Assembly: GCA_963969495.1 (NCBI GenBank)
Contig: OZ018318.1
Span: forward strand, 96,439,413-96,503,412
DNA: 64,000 bases
Direction of reading: 5' to 3'
Source of the DNA: Ceratothoa steindachneri
Taxonomy: Eukaryota > Arthropoda > Malacostraca > Isopoda > Cymothoidae
This document shows, piece after piece, positions 32,076 to 45,929 of the stretch. The first letter of the stretch is position 1. Every line of letters begins with the position of its first letter. Under the pieces are notes generated by a model that worked only from the letters and a program-made list of their open reading frames with translations, searched no databases and was not told the origin of the DNA. The translations under genes were made by a program, and so were the position numbers.

Positions 32076-35000
32076 GTTAGCAGACATGAAAATGACTTAC
32101 TATTAATATTTTGATTAGGTTGTTATGACAGCAAGAACCGTGGTCGACCCTATGGGATTCGGACATGGATAACTCTGGAGCAACCTATAATGCTACTAAC
32201 GAGCATCAGCTTCATTACCATGTAACTAAAGAAAATATTCAAGCAATTCTTTTATGAGATTTAAGGCCGGTCCCCATTGCCCGTTTTCTACTTGTTGATT
32301 TTCTTCCCACTATATCCTCTCCTCATCAACGCTTAAGATAAATCTATCAATTTATATCTTTCTCCTACGACCTTCATTACCACAAACGAACTCTACTTCA
32401 CTTATCTTCAGGTTTTGGTTTCATTCTTTCTTACTCCGGAAGAGATTTACTCGAACTTTTATTTTCCCACGTCCTTATATTTTAAAAATTATCCATTTAA
32501 TCTTAATGTTTTTTACTTTGTTTATCTCTTGTTGATCCATGCGCATATTTTTAAAGATCACTCTTCTTCGTGGTTAATCATATTAAAAATTTTAGCATTG
32601 ATGCGCTGAGCGGCAAACAGTTTTGCCCCCTCCCTTCTTTTATTGACTCACTCTATCCGAAGTTGTACCTGGGATAATCAATCTTGGAGATATTTGAGGG
32701 ACACTTGCCCCTTTCCCTTACACACAAACTCAGTCCCAGTTGAATCCGAAATAGCTATTCACAGACGTCGTGGGGACAGCATTAGTTGGTTCAGATATTT
32801 AAAGCTCGAGCGCCAGATTTTCTCTATTTGCATCATCATAAATCCTCCCTTTTTCTCTTCCCTCTGAAATTTCCGTTGTGCTAGTGGTTCATATAAAGTC
32901 ATGCTATGGTATTACTAGGTAATCATGACGAAGTTAAGTGAATATCTGTTTCATTTCAAACCTATTTACGATAATACAATTTGTATATCTAAGTCAAAAG
33001 ACAAAACATAATATAAATATCAACAAATAAACTCTCTCACTTTCTTTCAACCTCTATTTTCTTCAGTCTTCATTCAAATATCAAGAGACTTTCACTTCCT
33101 GACTATAAATTGCTTTGCAGAGGCATTCAGAAGGCCAATTCAGTTTTACAAATACAACAGTTAACTAACAAATTATCTTAGCCTTGTTTTCCTTTTTCCA
33201 TGTTTAATATTTTAAAAATTTACTATTAAATCAACTACTACATTGGTTCGGAATTTCAATTATAGGTGTAAGAACTAACAAACTTGCGAGTGTCAGGTAT
33301 TAGAATTGGAAACTTCTTTCTCCAACAGATGTTGTCTTTATTTTGTCCAAATATTGCGTCTCTTCTGGAGAAATTTACTCGTTCAGTTCTTATATCAACG
33401 TTTTTTCAGCTATTGTGGTTTCTCAGATTACTTGTTCCCATTTACCTATTATTAATTTCAATTTTAAACATTGCATTCGAAATGTGAACCGGCATTCAAA
33501 GAGTTAGGTAAATAAGTAAAATATTTAAAAGAAAGATAAGCCTCTCTCTTAAAAAAATAGGAACATAATTCCAGTTTGAACCCATCGGCAAAGATTATTT
33601 GAAAGCGAAATTAACCTACGTTAAATCACGATTGCGCCAGTGAATCAATTCAACGAACATGTTTTTCAAGCTTATCAATCTTCTTTCATGAGAAAAGTGA
33701 ATGAGTTCTTACTCAAAGGACAGATATCTTCTTAAATCATCTATTAATATGAAGTCACATCTCAAATTAACTTTCATTCGAGTTGGGCAAAAATCACTTC
33801 CCCTATTCTTCAGATTCATCTCACTACTTTACCTTAGACTTCAAAGCGATATTAATTAGTATTGGCAGAAACATAGTTACTAAAACTGACAATCCTCCCA
33901 TAACAGATATTTTTGATAACCATTCAACAAATATTTACAGTCTACATAGAAAAACTGCAAACATGTAAACAATCTATAGATCATCTTTCTTTTACAGTAA
34001 TTCAATTCAATACGTAAAATTATTTGAACTCTACCTTTTCAAATTCAAAGTTGATTTCTGAATGTGCAGTTTTAAATTTTATTTCGAAACGTGCGCCTTC
34101 AAACAACCTTTCAAAATGCTCCCTTTCAATTCAAACTTTCAATACAAGCATTTCCTATGCTCAGGAAAAATTTCCAAAGGTAAAACTGTTTATCCAAATT
34201 CCATTTTACATCACCACTCCGAACACCTATTTTCTACTTTTAAAATGTGTAAACTCCCCTGTATTTTGGAGTGCTTCATTTATCCTACTACTTCCCGCTA
34301 GATAAAAAAGGTGAATTCAATTCATTCCTTACAAAAGCTCCAAAATTTCAAATCTGCTAGTGGATTCCTGCCTTTTCTGTGCGCTACCCTTTTTCTTAAG
34401 AATGGCGATTCTGTCAAGCAAGGACTCATACTACTCTCATGCGCCCTAATTAAAAAAAAATGAAACTTGTGATGTAAGGGGCAATGATCAATCGTGTTTA
34501 TGTTTTTAATTAAAAGTCCAAACTCGAATAATCTTCTATAGTCCATTTTTGAATGTCAATCTTGGATTGGTAGGTAAGTTCAGACCAGTAAGATTCCTTA
34601 ATGACTTCACATCTCAGAGACTACATCTCTAAATCTCTGGCCCGCTCATTGAACGCTAAATTGGATCAGCTTGATGACATTTATGATAAAAACTTCAACT
34701 CGCACTCAAACCATACTCCTGAGGAATCTACGTCAGTCTGTGAACGAAGAGCAACTTCTGGGATAGGGCATACGGAAGTCTCGTCTTAGGGAAAATTCTA
34801 CATTTCTTCACCGTTCCAATGATCTCTGGGGAGAACAATATGGGAAATAAATTCCTAAAGCCTGTAATACTTAAAACCAAAGACATAGTTAGCTTTTGAA
34901 CATCTCTTTAATGAGGCTCTTAACTTATTCCTAGCCTATTTTAATCTTTAAAGGTGTAAACGTCTGACGTTGAATTGGATCTAGGGCTTAAATCTCTGTT

Positions 35001-36175
35001 TTCTCTTAAATCGTTAGGCATCATAAATACAGATCGCACATTTTATGTAACAGTTCATTGGTTTAATGAGATTTTATATAAACATCTTTCTAACTGCACA
35101 ATCGCATTGGAAACGCTAAAAAAAGGAAGAATATTTTCTTAGAGAAAAAGCTTGTAAGTGCTTATAAAGCAGTCATCAAGGTTATAATTGAGTAAATCCT
35201 TATTCTCCCATGAAGTTAAGTGAAGTACCTATATTTAGATTTCTCATCGACTCGTTTTAAAAATAGCTTCCTAAACCACGACAAATTTAAGACTATTCTT
35301 TTTAATTGTAGCCCCTAAATTAGTCAACGTCGCTACCTTAATGAAGTTAGTTCTTCCAGGATCGATTTGTTAATCTAATTATTCACCTACTTTGGCGTTT
35401 TTGATCGAACCGATCAAGCTGTCTTCTCTTAAAAGCAACGAGGTTTTATCCAAAATAAATTTAAAATTAAAAACACATAGGAACTTACTGTACTTCTTCT
35501 GGCTAATTCATTACATTTCGCGATTTTTCTCGATGAATTGGGTTAACAAATTATCCCTGCATCTTAAACTATATTCTCAAAAGATTAACTCAGTTCTGAA
35601 CTGCACGACCTTTGTTTTCAAATTAAAAATAATCAGTTACCAATATAATAGATAAACGTTCTCATCTCGTGATCGTCTAAAAGATTTTTCTTGAACCGAA
35701 AGAGCGGGAAAACGAAAGCGAGTTTAAGCTAAATTCATGGAATTGAAATTTTCTAGCCCTTAAGAACTTATTTTAAGAAATGAAATTCCGTAGATTCTAA
35801 TACTGGTATCTAAAGTTTTCTCAGTTTTCAATGAGAGGTACAGAATGATTGACTAGCAGTGATTCATCCGTGAATGATTAGAGGCCAGTCCATGATCAAG
35901 CCTCCTACAAATCCTTCCGACTCTACCTAATTCTTAACTAATTAGTGGACATGTGTAGGAGCATTATCAACCATGAAGATAACTGAGTTACTCTTCACCT
36001 TCCTCCCTCTCTCGAATCAAAATATTCTTTTTCAAGAACGCGCGGTACGTTTTCTAATTTATTTGACGCCACAATCCACTTTGAAAGATCATATTATCTT
36101 TTGTGATGCTTCACTGAAATCAAGTGGCAACCAAGTCTTGTGCTTAACTATCCATCCAAAGAGATTTTTGATTCG
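32076..36175. other. 4.1 kb without recognisable genes
   Basis: The plus strand is pyrimidine-rich in long stretches. Open frames reach only about 93 codons (34,024-34,305 +, 35,392-35,655 +) and lack motifs. No termini, tandem arrays or RNA genes were seen. It may be intergenic or intronic. Confidence 0.5.
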
Positions 36176-36179
36176 CTAG

Positions 36180-36300
36180 TGAGAATAACTTTGCTAAAGA
36201 CAGTTTTCATGCAGTTCTGGTCCCAGACATACGCTTTTCCTTGTCTTTTTTGCAAAAAACGGCTCTTTGGCCTTATTCCTAGAAGTAAATAAACCTTGTT
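36180..36300 (-). pseudogene. possible Tc1-like transposase scrap
   Basis: The minus strand reads a basic segment then 'KVILTSESKISL', close to the first catalytic block of Tc1 transposases (KVIFTDESKxxL) but with Ser for the Asp. The upstream 'GIRPKSRFLQKRQGKAY' could be the basic linker. Nothing downstream confirms it, so it is weak. Confidence 0.25.
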
Positions 36301-36547
36301 TATATCTCGAGAAAAGAAGCCCAAGTGCTTGATAAATGTTTGATGCTAGCTTAGTGGTATTTAGCCACTTCTCTTTTGATTAAAGAAAGTTCTTCGAAAA
36401 TCTAGTTGAAATCTATAATGTCTTAGCTGAGTGGCATTATCTACAAATTTTTCACATTGCGATGAACAGGCTTTAATTTTTTTGAGATTTGAAGAGAAGA
36501 TTTTACATTCTTCCAACATAATATGATTTCAAAACATCAACTATAAC

Positions 36548-36915
36548 CTATACACGGTGTCTCAAAATTCACTATCTATTACAAAAAATAATTGGAATTG
36601 TGAAAAACCAGGTTTTACTTTAGAAAAAGTTTAATTCAAAGCATAATCTACAAATAATTCGTGCATCACATGGCGACCATCAATGTCTTTACATAGCTCA
36701 AAGTGATAGGATGCTTGCTGAAACTCATTTTCCAGCATTTGTAGTGTTAGGTTTTGAGCTGCATCAGTAGTTAGATTTTTAAGTGCAGCAACATCACTAA
36801 TTATCCCACCAATGTACACCTTAGAGTTCATGAAACCTCAACCCTAAAATTCTAGGCGTTATAAATCAGGGGAGCGTAAATCAGTGGTGTAAATCAGAGT
36901 GCCAGAGCCAGTGCC
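36548..36915 (-). pseudogene. mariner/IS630-type transposase C-terminus (distinct lineage)
   Basis: The upstream reading (36,890-36,835) gives 'RSPDL' followed by a degraded CDFFLWG block. It continues through 'MNSKVYIGGIISDVAALKNL', 'LTLQMLENEFQQA' and 'CKDIDGRHVMHELF'. The order RSPDL, LKSKVY, LK, C-x-x-x-DGxH-x-x-x-x-F is the C-terminus of an insect-type mariner lineage with TIRs starting with a ggtgtct-like motif. 'acacggtgtctcaaaattca' at 36,552 fits such a 3' terminus. The remainder of the gene is missing upstream. Confidence 0.6.
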
Positions 36916-38639
36916 AAGCCAGAAATACCAGTGTTTCGACAACAATATTTCTGACCTTCTATTTATGTAATGTAACCATTATACACAAGTGTCTTTGTGT
37001 ACCATTGTATTTTTTATAATTACTCTTATTTCTTATAATACATAGTGACTTCTAAGATACCTTGTAGAATAGTGGAGAGAAATTGATGTGCGAGCATTTA
37101 CTAAATTGTGCTTAATTCATTCCTAAACGTACTGGAATACAAGACATAATCATAAAACAATATAATTGTATCATTATACTTTTATCTCTAATAGACTTTG
37201 AGTCTATTTATGAAATTCAGAAATGAATTACACACACTTATGGCGGTAAGGAAAGTACGAATGCATCCAAATTATGGTTGGTTAAACTCACTTATCCATA
37301 CCTAATTTGATTTCAAGTGCTTTTTGTTCCCTAAAATCATTAAGAGCATGAAAATTACTGTTCGAATTTAATCTTTCGTCATAAACTATCATCCTTAATG
37401 AAACCAATAGAAGTTTATCAATGCAAGATGGTTTGCTATTAATTTTTTCTCTCTTCAAGCCACCTATTGAGAATAGTTACACTAAGTAATTGGAATGCCA
37501 CACGATGAATAACTCTGCTTCTTTCTAACGTTCCTTTGACCCGAATATGTAGTTTGATGATTATTTTGCCTTTCTTAAACATTTATCTCTTAAGTAATTA
37601 GAGTTATTTTTATTTTATAATATCTTGAAGATCTTCTTTCCAGAACAATTGTCTGATTTGAGCCTACTTTTCCAAATATAATGGTCCGCGCCATACATTC
37701 TGGGATCAAAAAGTCACTTTAACTTAAAGATAGGCCTATGGAGTTAGGGCTTTCTATATTTTTCTTCTTTCAATAGGCCCACAATCAAAAGTAGCACCTT
37801 ATTTCGTCACGATTTGACCAGTTCCGTAAAGTTGAGGGCTTTCTCATTCTCACGCCTCTAAACTAGTGCTCCGTACCTTCGATGCATATTCATGTTCGTC
37901 ACTTCACCATTTTAGTAATTTCTCTTTTATAGGCTCGCAGTGTTTTTGGTAATTTTAGTGAGAGTTTAGTGGTCCTCAAGTTTATGTTGAGCTGGTTCAC
38001 CTGGAGGACACTCTTCATCCAGCCAAGTCAGTAGCTTGGTCTGATGCATTATGAAGATTTTTAATTCATTGCTATACTAACCGCATACAATCACTACGTA
38101 CATTGCAGTTTAACGTATTACTTCTAGTAATAAGTATCACCGATAGTAACACAAAACACAATCATATTCTAAAAAGTTGAGGACAAAGAGTAAATTTCTC
38201 CAATCGCAATGATTTTCTACTAGAGAAATACACTATACTCAATATTAAACGAAAAGTACAAATTTAAATCTGGATAGACGTTGACTTCCTGGTATGATAA
38301 TAAAGTTAACAGGGGGATATTTACTGAGTAACGACTGCATTCTTTTCCAATTTCCAACTTATAATTTTACGCAAGTTCTTTTTCCCTAGGATGATGTCTG
38401 TTTCTTCTTAAAAATAATATTCATTTTAGCTTTATTTTTGGCAAAATAACTGAGTATGGAAAAATTTGGACGCCTCTAATTTGTAGAAGAGGCATGGACT
38501 CCTCCTTGGTCTCAGCGTAGGAAGGACAAACTGGAGATTTATACTTCCTCTACCTCACCAGAATGATGATGAATAATGTCACAATGGATATAGAAGATTT
38601 ATGATTCGAATGGGAGGTGACAGCAGAGAGAAAAACCCA
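36916..38639. other. no gene recognised
   Basis: AT-rich, with no open frame over 60 codons and no repeat structure noticed. Confidence 0.5.
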
Positions 38640-39475
38640 AGGTCAACGATTTGATGTCATTAAAACAGCGGAATTCTTCTCTGAAATACTGGACATCATC
38701 AAGAATGTTCTAAGGAAGTTGTTGCCTACCATTGAAATGGTGAAAGGTGTAGATTAAAAGCTCATAGGGCTGTTGGTGTATAGCGACATTCCCTATTTTT
38801 CCTACAAGATCAAGAACCGACAAGTTCTGCCCAAGGGGTTGCAGGGAAAGCGACTCAAGCACACCAAGAGCCTGATTAAAAAGTTGAACCACTTGCTGTA
38901 GCCAAACAGAAATTCTTCTCCGACGAGGAAAATTTCGGCCAAGTTCAGAAGCTCAAATCAACGAACAGCATGTGCCTCGCTATCGCAGCCAGGTATGCAG
39001 TGGAAATTGCCAGCGAAAATCATATTCAGCACTGAAGGTGACGTCATGCTACTACTTCTTCCCTGAGGGTCCCAAGCAAAACAACGAAGGCTGCATCCGT
39101 GTTCCGACCAAGGTGGTGAAACCCTGAATTGACTAGGTTGCTGTAGGGAGGACTTACGTGCCGCAGCAAGAAGGTTCGACCTGCTAAACTAGCCCCAAAA
39201 TCTTGGCATGGCTGTCCGAGTATTTCTTCGATCACACAGCACCTAACATTTGGCCTTCAAACTTGCTTGACTGCAACTTCCCTCAACTCTTTGTGTTTGG
39301 AGCGGTGAAACGAGAGACCAACAAATACAGCTCCAAAAAGAAGGACGAGCTGATGGCCAGAGTGGCTATGGCTTTCAGAAGCATAAAACGGGAGAGGGTG
39401 ACGAAGGCCTCTGGCCGGTTCCGAAGTCGCCTGGAGGCTGTCATTGAGGGCACTGGCGGGTTCCTCAATTGAGAT
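38640..39475 (+). pseudogene. mariner transposase relic, third lineage
   Basis: 'IKTAEFFSEILDIIKN' (38,659-38,706) resembles the N-terminal helix-turn-helix segment. 'RQVLPKGLQGKRLKHTKSLI' (38,817-38,880) is the basic linker before the catalytic core. The first Asp block is lost. A frame open at 39,203-39,472 gives 'WLSEYFFDHTAPNIWP', a degraded PDLNP block 'LLDCNFPQL', then 'VFGAVKRETNKYS' and 'RFRSRLEAVIEGTGGFLN' before a stop. This order is characteristic of the C-terminal third of a mariner. It is clearly different from the copies at 1-960 and 58.3 kb. Inverted termini were not found. Confidence 0.75.
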
Positions 39476-40229
39476 CGACAAAACCTGACATGTTGTAAAT
39501 CGCCGGCAATTACACGAATATATCTCAAAAAATAAAAACACTTTTATTTTCCTTAGTCATTCATCATGTGAAAGAATACTGTTACCACCATGTATCACGT
39601 AAAAATCGAAGGAAATTCGGAAGGAACAGTGTGTTTGAACAATTAACGGGAATAACAAGTAGGTTTCGTGAAAATATATATTAATTGCAAAATTAAATTA
39701 AATAAAGAAAAATTGCTGCATAATATATACTTACGCTTATATTTGGGATATCAGATTTTCCAGATTATCTATAACATTTATTCATTCTCTAAAATCAAAT
39801 TCTTTTGTCATATTTTCATAATTTCATATTTTATTAAATCTTACCAATAAATATGCATTGCTTTCTAACAATTTATTTACACTTTTACTCAATTGAATTA
39901 GCTGAATAAGATTTGTCCTTTTAAATTCATGATATCGTCAATAATTCAAACGCACCGTATACCAACTTTTTGCTTAAATAAAATAAATAATATGAGAGGT
40001 TTTACTAGGATAATGTATTTGTGGTAGTCGAACCACACCATAAGTAGGCTTCGTGGTGGATCTAATAGGCCTGATAAACACCTACACAATGTGGACGCGA
40101 ATTCATTTTATTTTAACCAAGTATGCGTGACTAAAATGGTATGTAAATATTCAATATTGTATTGGTCGTAAATGTATATGTATATTTGTATTTAAGCAAG
40201 CAATCGTGAGAGAGAGGCGCCAAGAAAAA
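39476..40229. other. no gene recognised
   Basis: Very AT-rich from 39,660 to 39,990. Nothing else was noticed. Confidence 0.5.
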
Positions 40230-40800
40230 GGTTCAGACATCTGTGTGATAAAGTGGCCCAAGAGTGTCCCGAGACAAAATTATCAAGGACGAATATTTAT
40301 TTAGGAGACCTGGTAAATACAGCTGCTAACATAAAGAGAATGCAGCGAAATATCATATAAGATGGCGCAAATAAACATGAGATCCTTTAAAAGTTTACAC
40401 GATGTACATACTGCTTAGCTTCTCCCAGAGGGTGGAGAAACGCGACTGCAAGAAAGCAGGCATTCCGATTGTCTTCTCTTTGGCCAGGCCCTCTGTATTT
40501 CGAGCATGCATATAAATATATAAGGAAGAAGTGAAATTCATAGAAGAGGAATTCGCTTTCAACCTAATTCAACTCAAGTCAATCTGAACGTATTTAATCA
40601 CATTCACGCTCCAGGCTAATCACTGTGTCCTTGTCTCACCCGTAAACTTGTACGTACATTGTTCATATATAGACATATTAGTCTCTCACATCGTGCCCTT
40701 CGTGTCGCTTGTCCCGCTATTTTGCCGGTATCTGAATAAAGTGTTTATTTTTGTAAGCCCTTTTTGCGTTAAGCCTTGGGTAAGCCTAACCAAGCAGAAG
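40230..40800 (+). promoter_or_regulatory. LTR-like unit: TATA box and polyadenylation signal
   Basis: GC-richer sequence contains a strong TATA element, tataaatatataagg (40,511-40,525). It is followed by a purine-rich leader, a 'cactgtgtccttgtctc' block and gaataaagtgtttattt (40,734-40,750) with AATAAA about 225 bp after the TATA. That spacing suits the U3-R-U5 of a solo LTR. No matching second copy, terminal TG/CA or target duplication was established. It could instead be an ordinary promoter. Confidence 0.35.
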
Positions 40801-41829
40801 AACATCGGTAAAATCAATTATCTTTGGAGTCAGCTAAATAATTTGCCGTAAAGCCATCCTTCACCTTTAAGATGGAACTAGTCGCTCCCGCAATAAGCTG
40901 GTTTTACGAAAAACAGTCAGATTCTCTCATATTTACATTTAGATACAGAATAAATAACTAGCCTTCTAAGTTAAGCAAGTGCATCAGTTCTCCGATTGTT
41001 GAGCCGATATTAGCATTTCCACTATCTTGAACGTAACTTTACTCACAATCTAAAAATGGAAGTGATTATTTTTTAAAAAATTTTCTATTCTTACTTGGCA
41101 GCAATTTTCTAGGGCAATGAAAAGGCAACACCAAACTATAATTTCACTAATGTATATGTAGGAAGTTGTATAAACATTAATCATGAGTAAATATTTCTGA
41201 AAAATAGATGAAACAAAGGATAAAGAAGAAACTAAAATAAGAGGAAGAATTCCAAAATAAAATCATGCCTTTAATATGTTACCTGAAAGAAGCTTCTCCA
41301 TCAAAGGCTCAAATGACCGAAAACCCAAATAAATTGGGTCCAACCAAAGATATGTTTGCATATGTCAGACTCCTGCAAGAAATTCACGAATCCACAACGC
41401 GAAACCCGTTGATCTTCAACAAGTAATATAGCCAGATGCTAATAACCTTACGCTCTCGGTATTTCGTCACTACCGCACCCAATTTTATTCTAGACTAGAA
41501 TAATTCAGCACAAAGTGGTAGTTATGATAATTGCAAAGTCACTCATTATCTTGACAGCACCTTCAGCAATGGCATTCATCGATTTAGTATTCCTAACATA
41601 GTCCAAGTCTTGCCTGTAGTTCTCATTCTGTAGCCAATACGTGAAAGGTTCCATAAGTCACTAGGATCCATGTTTCGACACGAAAGTCTGAAATTGTCTG
41701 GCTTATGAATGACATATAACTGGGCAGCCCTGTCTGTTATATGTGTCAATAAATATACTGTTTAACACATCTTGATTCATTTACCATTTTTAGTTATCAA
41801 AAACACTCGGAAAACTACGACACCAAAGT
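40801..41829. other. no gene recognised
   Basis: Ordinary AT-rich sequence, with short chance frames only. Confidence 0.5.
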
Positions 41830-43516
41830 ATCAGCCCAAATATCCGTCAATCAAAAAGAGGGCAAGGCTTCAAGAAAGCTCACTAACACACGATCCTTAC
41901 AGAACACATAATATATTGTTTCATCTAGCCCTTACTGCCTTATGTACAAGCCTTGCCGAAACAAACATGGGCAAAACCTTCGTTCTAGTATCAAAGTACA
42001 TCATAGCACACAAAGTCCGGAACAAAACCTTTCAGCAAGGGCAAAAATATGCCAAGAAACTTCATATTTGCCATGCATCTCAAATTCAGCCACTGAACCC
42101 ATAATTTCTACACCCTTACAACTCCACAATGCCGTCCAACAAGGATTAATTTTATCACCACTATTATTCATCCTAGTCCAACAGAACATCCAACAACCAC
42201 AGACCGCATTAATTAACGCCTACACTTATGTAGAAGGCATCTCACTCACAGCACGAAATCCTATAATCGAATGAGGCTAAGAAACTTGATCTTTTGCAAA
42301 CAGGCTAAAATCACCCACCCAACCCATAAATTTAACTCCCTACCGTTCCAGAATTTGGTCCTTTGAGGAACTATTTTCTCACTCATATCAGTGAATCTAT
42401 TCATACATTACATCCCCAAACCAAAAACCCAATTACTTAACACCTACGCAGATGGCACCTCAGTCACAGATCAATATGCATAAGTTATAACAGCAAGCAG
42501 GCAACTAAATAACAAATAAACACACTAAAACACTGAATTACATAAAACCAAATAACTTAATAATTCAAAGAACTAACAGTACAGCGTTTTACACTCAACT
42601 ACGACGAATCTAACAATAACAAAATAGCCTAAACAGCCAACACCTGCCATTGAACAAGACCACCACTTCTTATCAAACAAATAGCACCAAAATGCCATCT
42701 AAAACTTACAAAAGAACATTACGGTCTTGAACACAAAGAAAATAAACGTCCTCCAAGCTCTATCAACATTACATTTGGACAACATAAAGAGTTACTCATA
42801 CTTCTATACAAACAATTCATCCGCACTTCCCTCAACTCCACAGCACTAGCATGGCCCAGAACTGCAGTTAAATTCATATTTACAATCACCAAACTACACA
42901 AAAAAATGCACTCAGAACAATCCTAGGATGCACATGCACACTACTACTAATTAAAAAATACCTAGATATGAATGAACCCGAAGACTTTTGCAGGGTAGTA
43001 ACCCCTTCCCACCACAAACACCACTTGACAGAAAAGCGCGCCCCATCCAAACACGAGAAAAAATCCTAAGTACAATAGTTCAAATACATCGACAATAAAT
43101 TTCCTCCCCTACCACAAAACTACAACTTAATTAAACAAATCTATACTACTTTTAACCAAAGAAATTTGAAATAACTACCACCAAACCACTTCCTAAACAA
43201 GCTCCTCCTAATAAACATCAGTACAATCATTATATAGACTACGCGGAATAATTCTTTCTTAACTCATGTTAGGCAACCATACTATACTACAACAATATAA
43301 ACACATTAAAACATGCGCAGCACTCGCATGCACCAGATGAAACCAAATCTCAGACAGCATTCAAAATATACGCTTAGATTACTCAAACCTCACACAAACA
43401 CACACTACACACATCTTCTCTCAGCAACTTGTGGCCGCATTCAGAGAGCGGCATGGCGTTCAGTGGGCCACACACCTCAGAGATGTGAGGTGGATGGTAG
43501 CAAGTAAGTAAGTTAA
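41830..43516 (+). mobile_element. non-LTR retrotransposon relic (LINE B), C/A-rich
   Basis: The plus strand is strikingly G-poor, as in some non-LTR lineages. It encodes scattered RT motifs and ends in a GC-richer 3' piece followed by a short tandem tail (aagt)n at 43,501-43,516. This is comparable to the tail of LINE A (gatggataacatcaagcaag versus gatggtagcaagtaag). The family differs from LINE A and from the 49-56 kb element. The 5' part is missing. Confidence 0.65.
42090..42960 (+). pseudogene. LINE B reverse transcriptase relic with repeated core
   Basis: 'NAVQQGLILSPLLFILV' (about 42,129-42,180) and 'NAYTYVEGISLTA' (42,216-42,252) correspond to the QG-xLSPxLF and YADD blocks of RT, the latter degraded to YVEG. 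About 220 bp further, 'IHYIPKPKTQLLNTYADGTS' followed by 'VTDQYA' (42,400-42,480) covers the same YADD segment again in a better form. 'NALRTILGCT' (42,906-42,935) is the post-RT motif that ends this domain. 'YLDMNEPEDF' follows. Stops are frequent. Confidence 0.6.
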
Positions 43517-45925
43517 GTACTGTATAAGAGAGCTCTTGGTCAGTCTTTGAATCAATTAAAAATGTTATAGATTAAACTTAGATCATTCATGGGAGCTTCT
43601 GCAGCAGAAATTGCCACCATACTTACAGGAGTACGGAATAAACAGAACACCCAGGGGCTAAATCTTACAAGCTTTGAGAGAGATGATCCACAAGCTTTAG
43701 CCATTTCATGGAATACTTTTAAGGCCATCAATTATTCGTGATGACTGGCGCCTGATGAACTCTAGTGAATACCTAAAAGAGGCGTTCCTCCAAACCAATG
43801 ACTGTTACTTCATTCATTTTCCTTTATTCGACTCTCGGAAGCATTCAATTATTAGAATATTTTGTAGTATATCATAACAGTTCTTTTTCTTCTTTTCCTT
43901 CAGACAGTTGAAGTTGATAACTAGTATATTTTTGGTTATCATTGACAATTCCTTCTAAATACCGTTCAGAAACTCAAATCAGGTAATATCTAGCCCCTTC
44001 ACCATCCTAAACAGCTTCTCCCAAATCTCTCTTTATACGATTTCCAGGATGCTATGTCAGAAGGTCAGATAAAACACCTCTTTGGCGACCATTTTCTCTA
44101 CCAATTTGGTAGCTCATCTTTGATCTCCACTTTACTGGATGTAATCTGAAAAATTAGGGCAGTAACATTATCTATATATTACTGTCTCCAGTAAATTTAG
44201 TTAAGGCTCAAGCTGAGCAATATTGAAGATTTGTCGTATACAGATATTCCCAAATAGATACATACAGTATACGAAATAAGAAAACACACTAACACAACGG
44301 AAGTCTCTGATGTATTTCCAGGTTCACTGTTTAAGAAATATTGGAGCAATTTTCCACCCGAGTGTTAGACAGCATAAAGTTGGAGAATTTCATAAAACTT
44401 AGACACATGATTATGGCTGATTATATTATTCCTGTTACTGAGGTTAACATGATGAAGTTATGCATATCAACTTTTCTAGCTTTCAAGATGGCAGAATCCA
44501 TCGCATTAACTCGATCTTATTTTAAACCAAGACGATCAGAGGTATTGCAGATGAAATTACATGTAATAACCTGACATGGAAAAGACACACTGGTCAAGGT
44601 GTCTTGGTGTTGCAAACATTCAGAATGACCCTGGATATAATCCGTGTCCTTTGTGTTATCGTAGTTATCAGTTGAGGCATCTTAGTCGCCATGTGGTGAT
44701 ATTACCTATTATAGCTCAACTGTTTTACGCATAATGTAACCATATGGTGTCATTACCTGTAAAGCAGCTGTAAAATAATAATAAAATATTGCAAAATATT
44801 AGGAACGTTTTTGTCAAGTTCATTGTACATATCGTAATGGAGTAAAACTTAAAATATTTGTGACGTTAAATAAATTAGTTTTAGCTTATTCTCATAGGGT
44901 GTAGTTTTTCATTCCTCGATGCTTGCTCTAGGGATCTTGTTTACCAATCTTCTTTTCCTTTGCTTTATTGTTACTTTATATCAGAGCTATGGTGATTCTC
45001 ATGTAGTTTCATGAACAGCTTCATTGCGTAGTAATTTGCCATGATCTTGATTGTATCCATTTGCAAGTATTAGAAGACAACTTCAAGAGTTTCTAATGAA
45101 CAGTCTTGAACCTTGGGCCTCCAGCCATTTTCATGAATATTCTGAAGATTAAGCACATAATCATGGAACGCTCGTCTGTTGATTAAAAGCTAGGCAACAC
45201 TAATAAAACCTCAAGGCTATCCAACTAAGAAAGTTTCAAGGAGAAACCTCGTTGATAGTGCAGTACATGGTGGTTCTGAGATATAAAGTATGTACCAAGA
45301 TTATCCCTCTCACCTCCTTTCTTAATATCATTTTAAAATAGCATCTTATTTGTGTTTTTTTAGATTCTCATTGAGTTTATGTTATTTTCTAAAAAATTAT
45401 AAATTACAATTTTTATTAACATTATTATGAATTATTTATTTACTATTTTTATTAAGTAATCATTATTTATTCATAAATATTATTATTTATTAATTGGATG
45501 CTCTTTGAATTGATACCTAATTTGTTGCTCTATTATGTTTATATGAAAAGTTATAGTGAAAACGATGATACAAAGGCCCCTTGAACTGGTGCATTTGGCA
45601 GATTTCAAGGCAAAAAATGAAAGCTTCATCCAGTTATGCTTCCTAATATTATAGGTCAAAGTAGTTACCATTTTCTTTATTTTAAGTCAATAAGCATGAG
45701 AAAATGTACAGTAATTTATGAAAATAAGAAAGTATGATTTCATCAGGGCTACAGTACCCCCTTTTGGGTTCTTTCTGCTTAGCTTAGAATCATGGCTAAA
45801 GGACTCAGAATACTGTTTTCATAGAAGAAAAATAATAGAACTAATCAAACTGTTCATTTTGTTTTCAGCCCCAAACTATTTTATTAATAAATACAGTAAA
45901 TAGACGCTGCTAGTCACTATTTATA
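43517..45925. other. no gene recognised
   Basis: AT-rich, with only short frames; the 77-codon frame at 44,341-44,574 (+) has no motif. No structured repeats were noticed. Confidence 0.5.
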
Positions 45926-45929
45926 ATGA

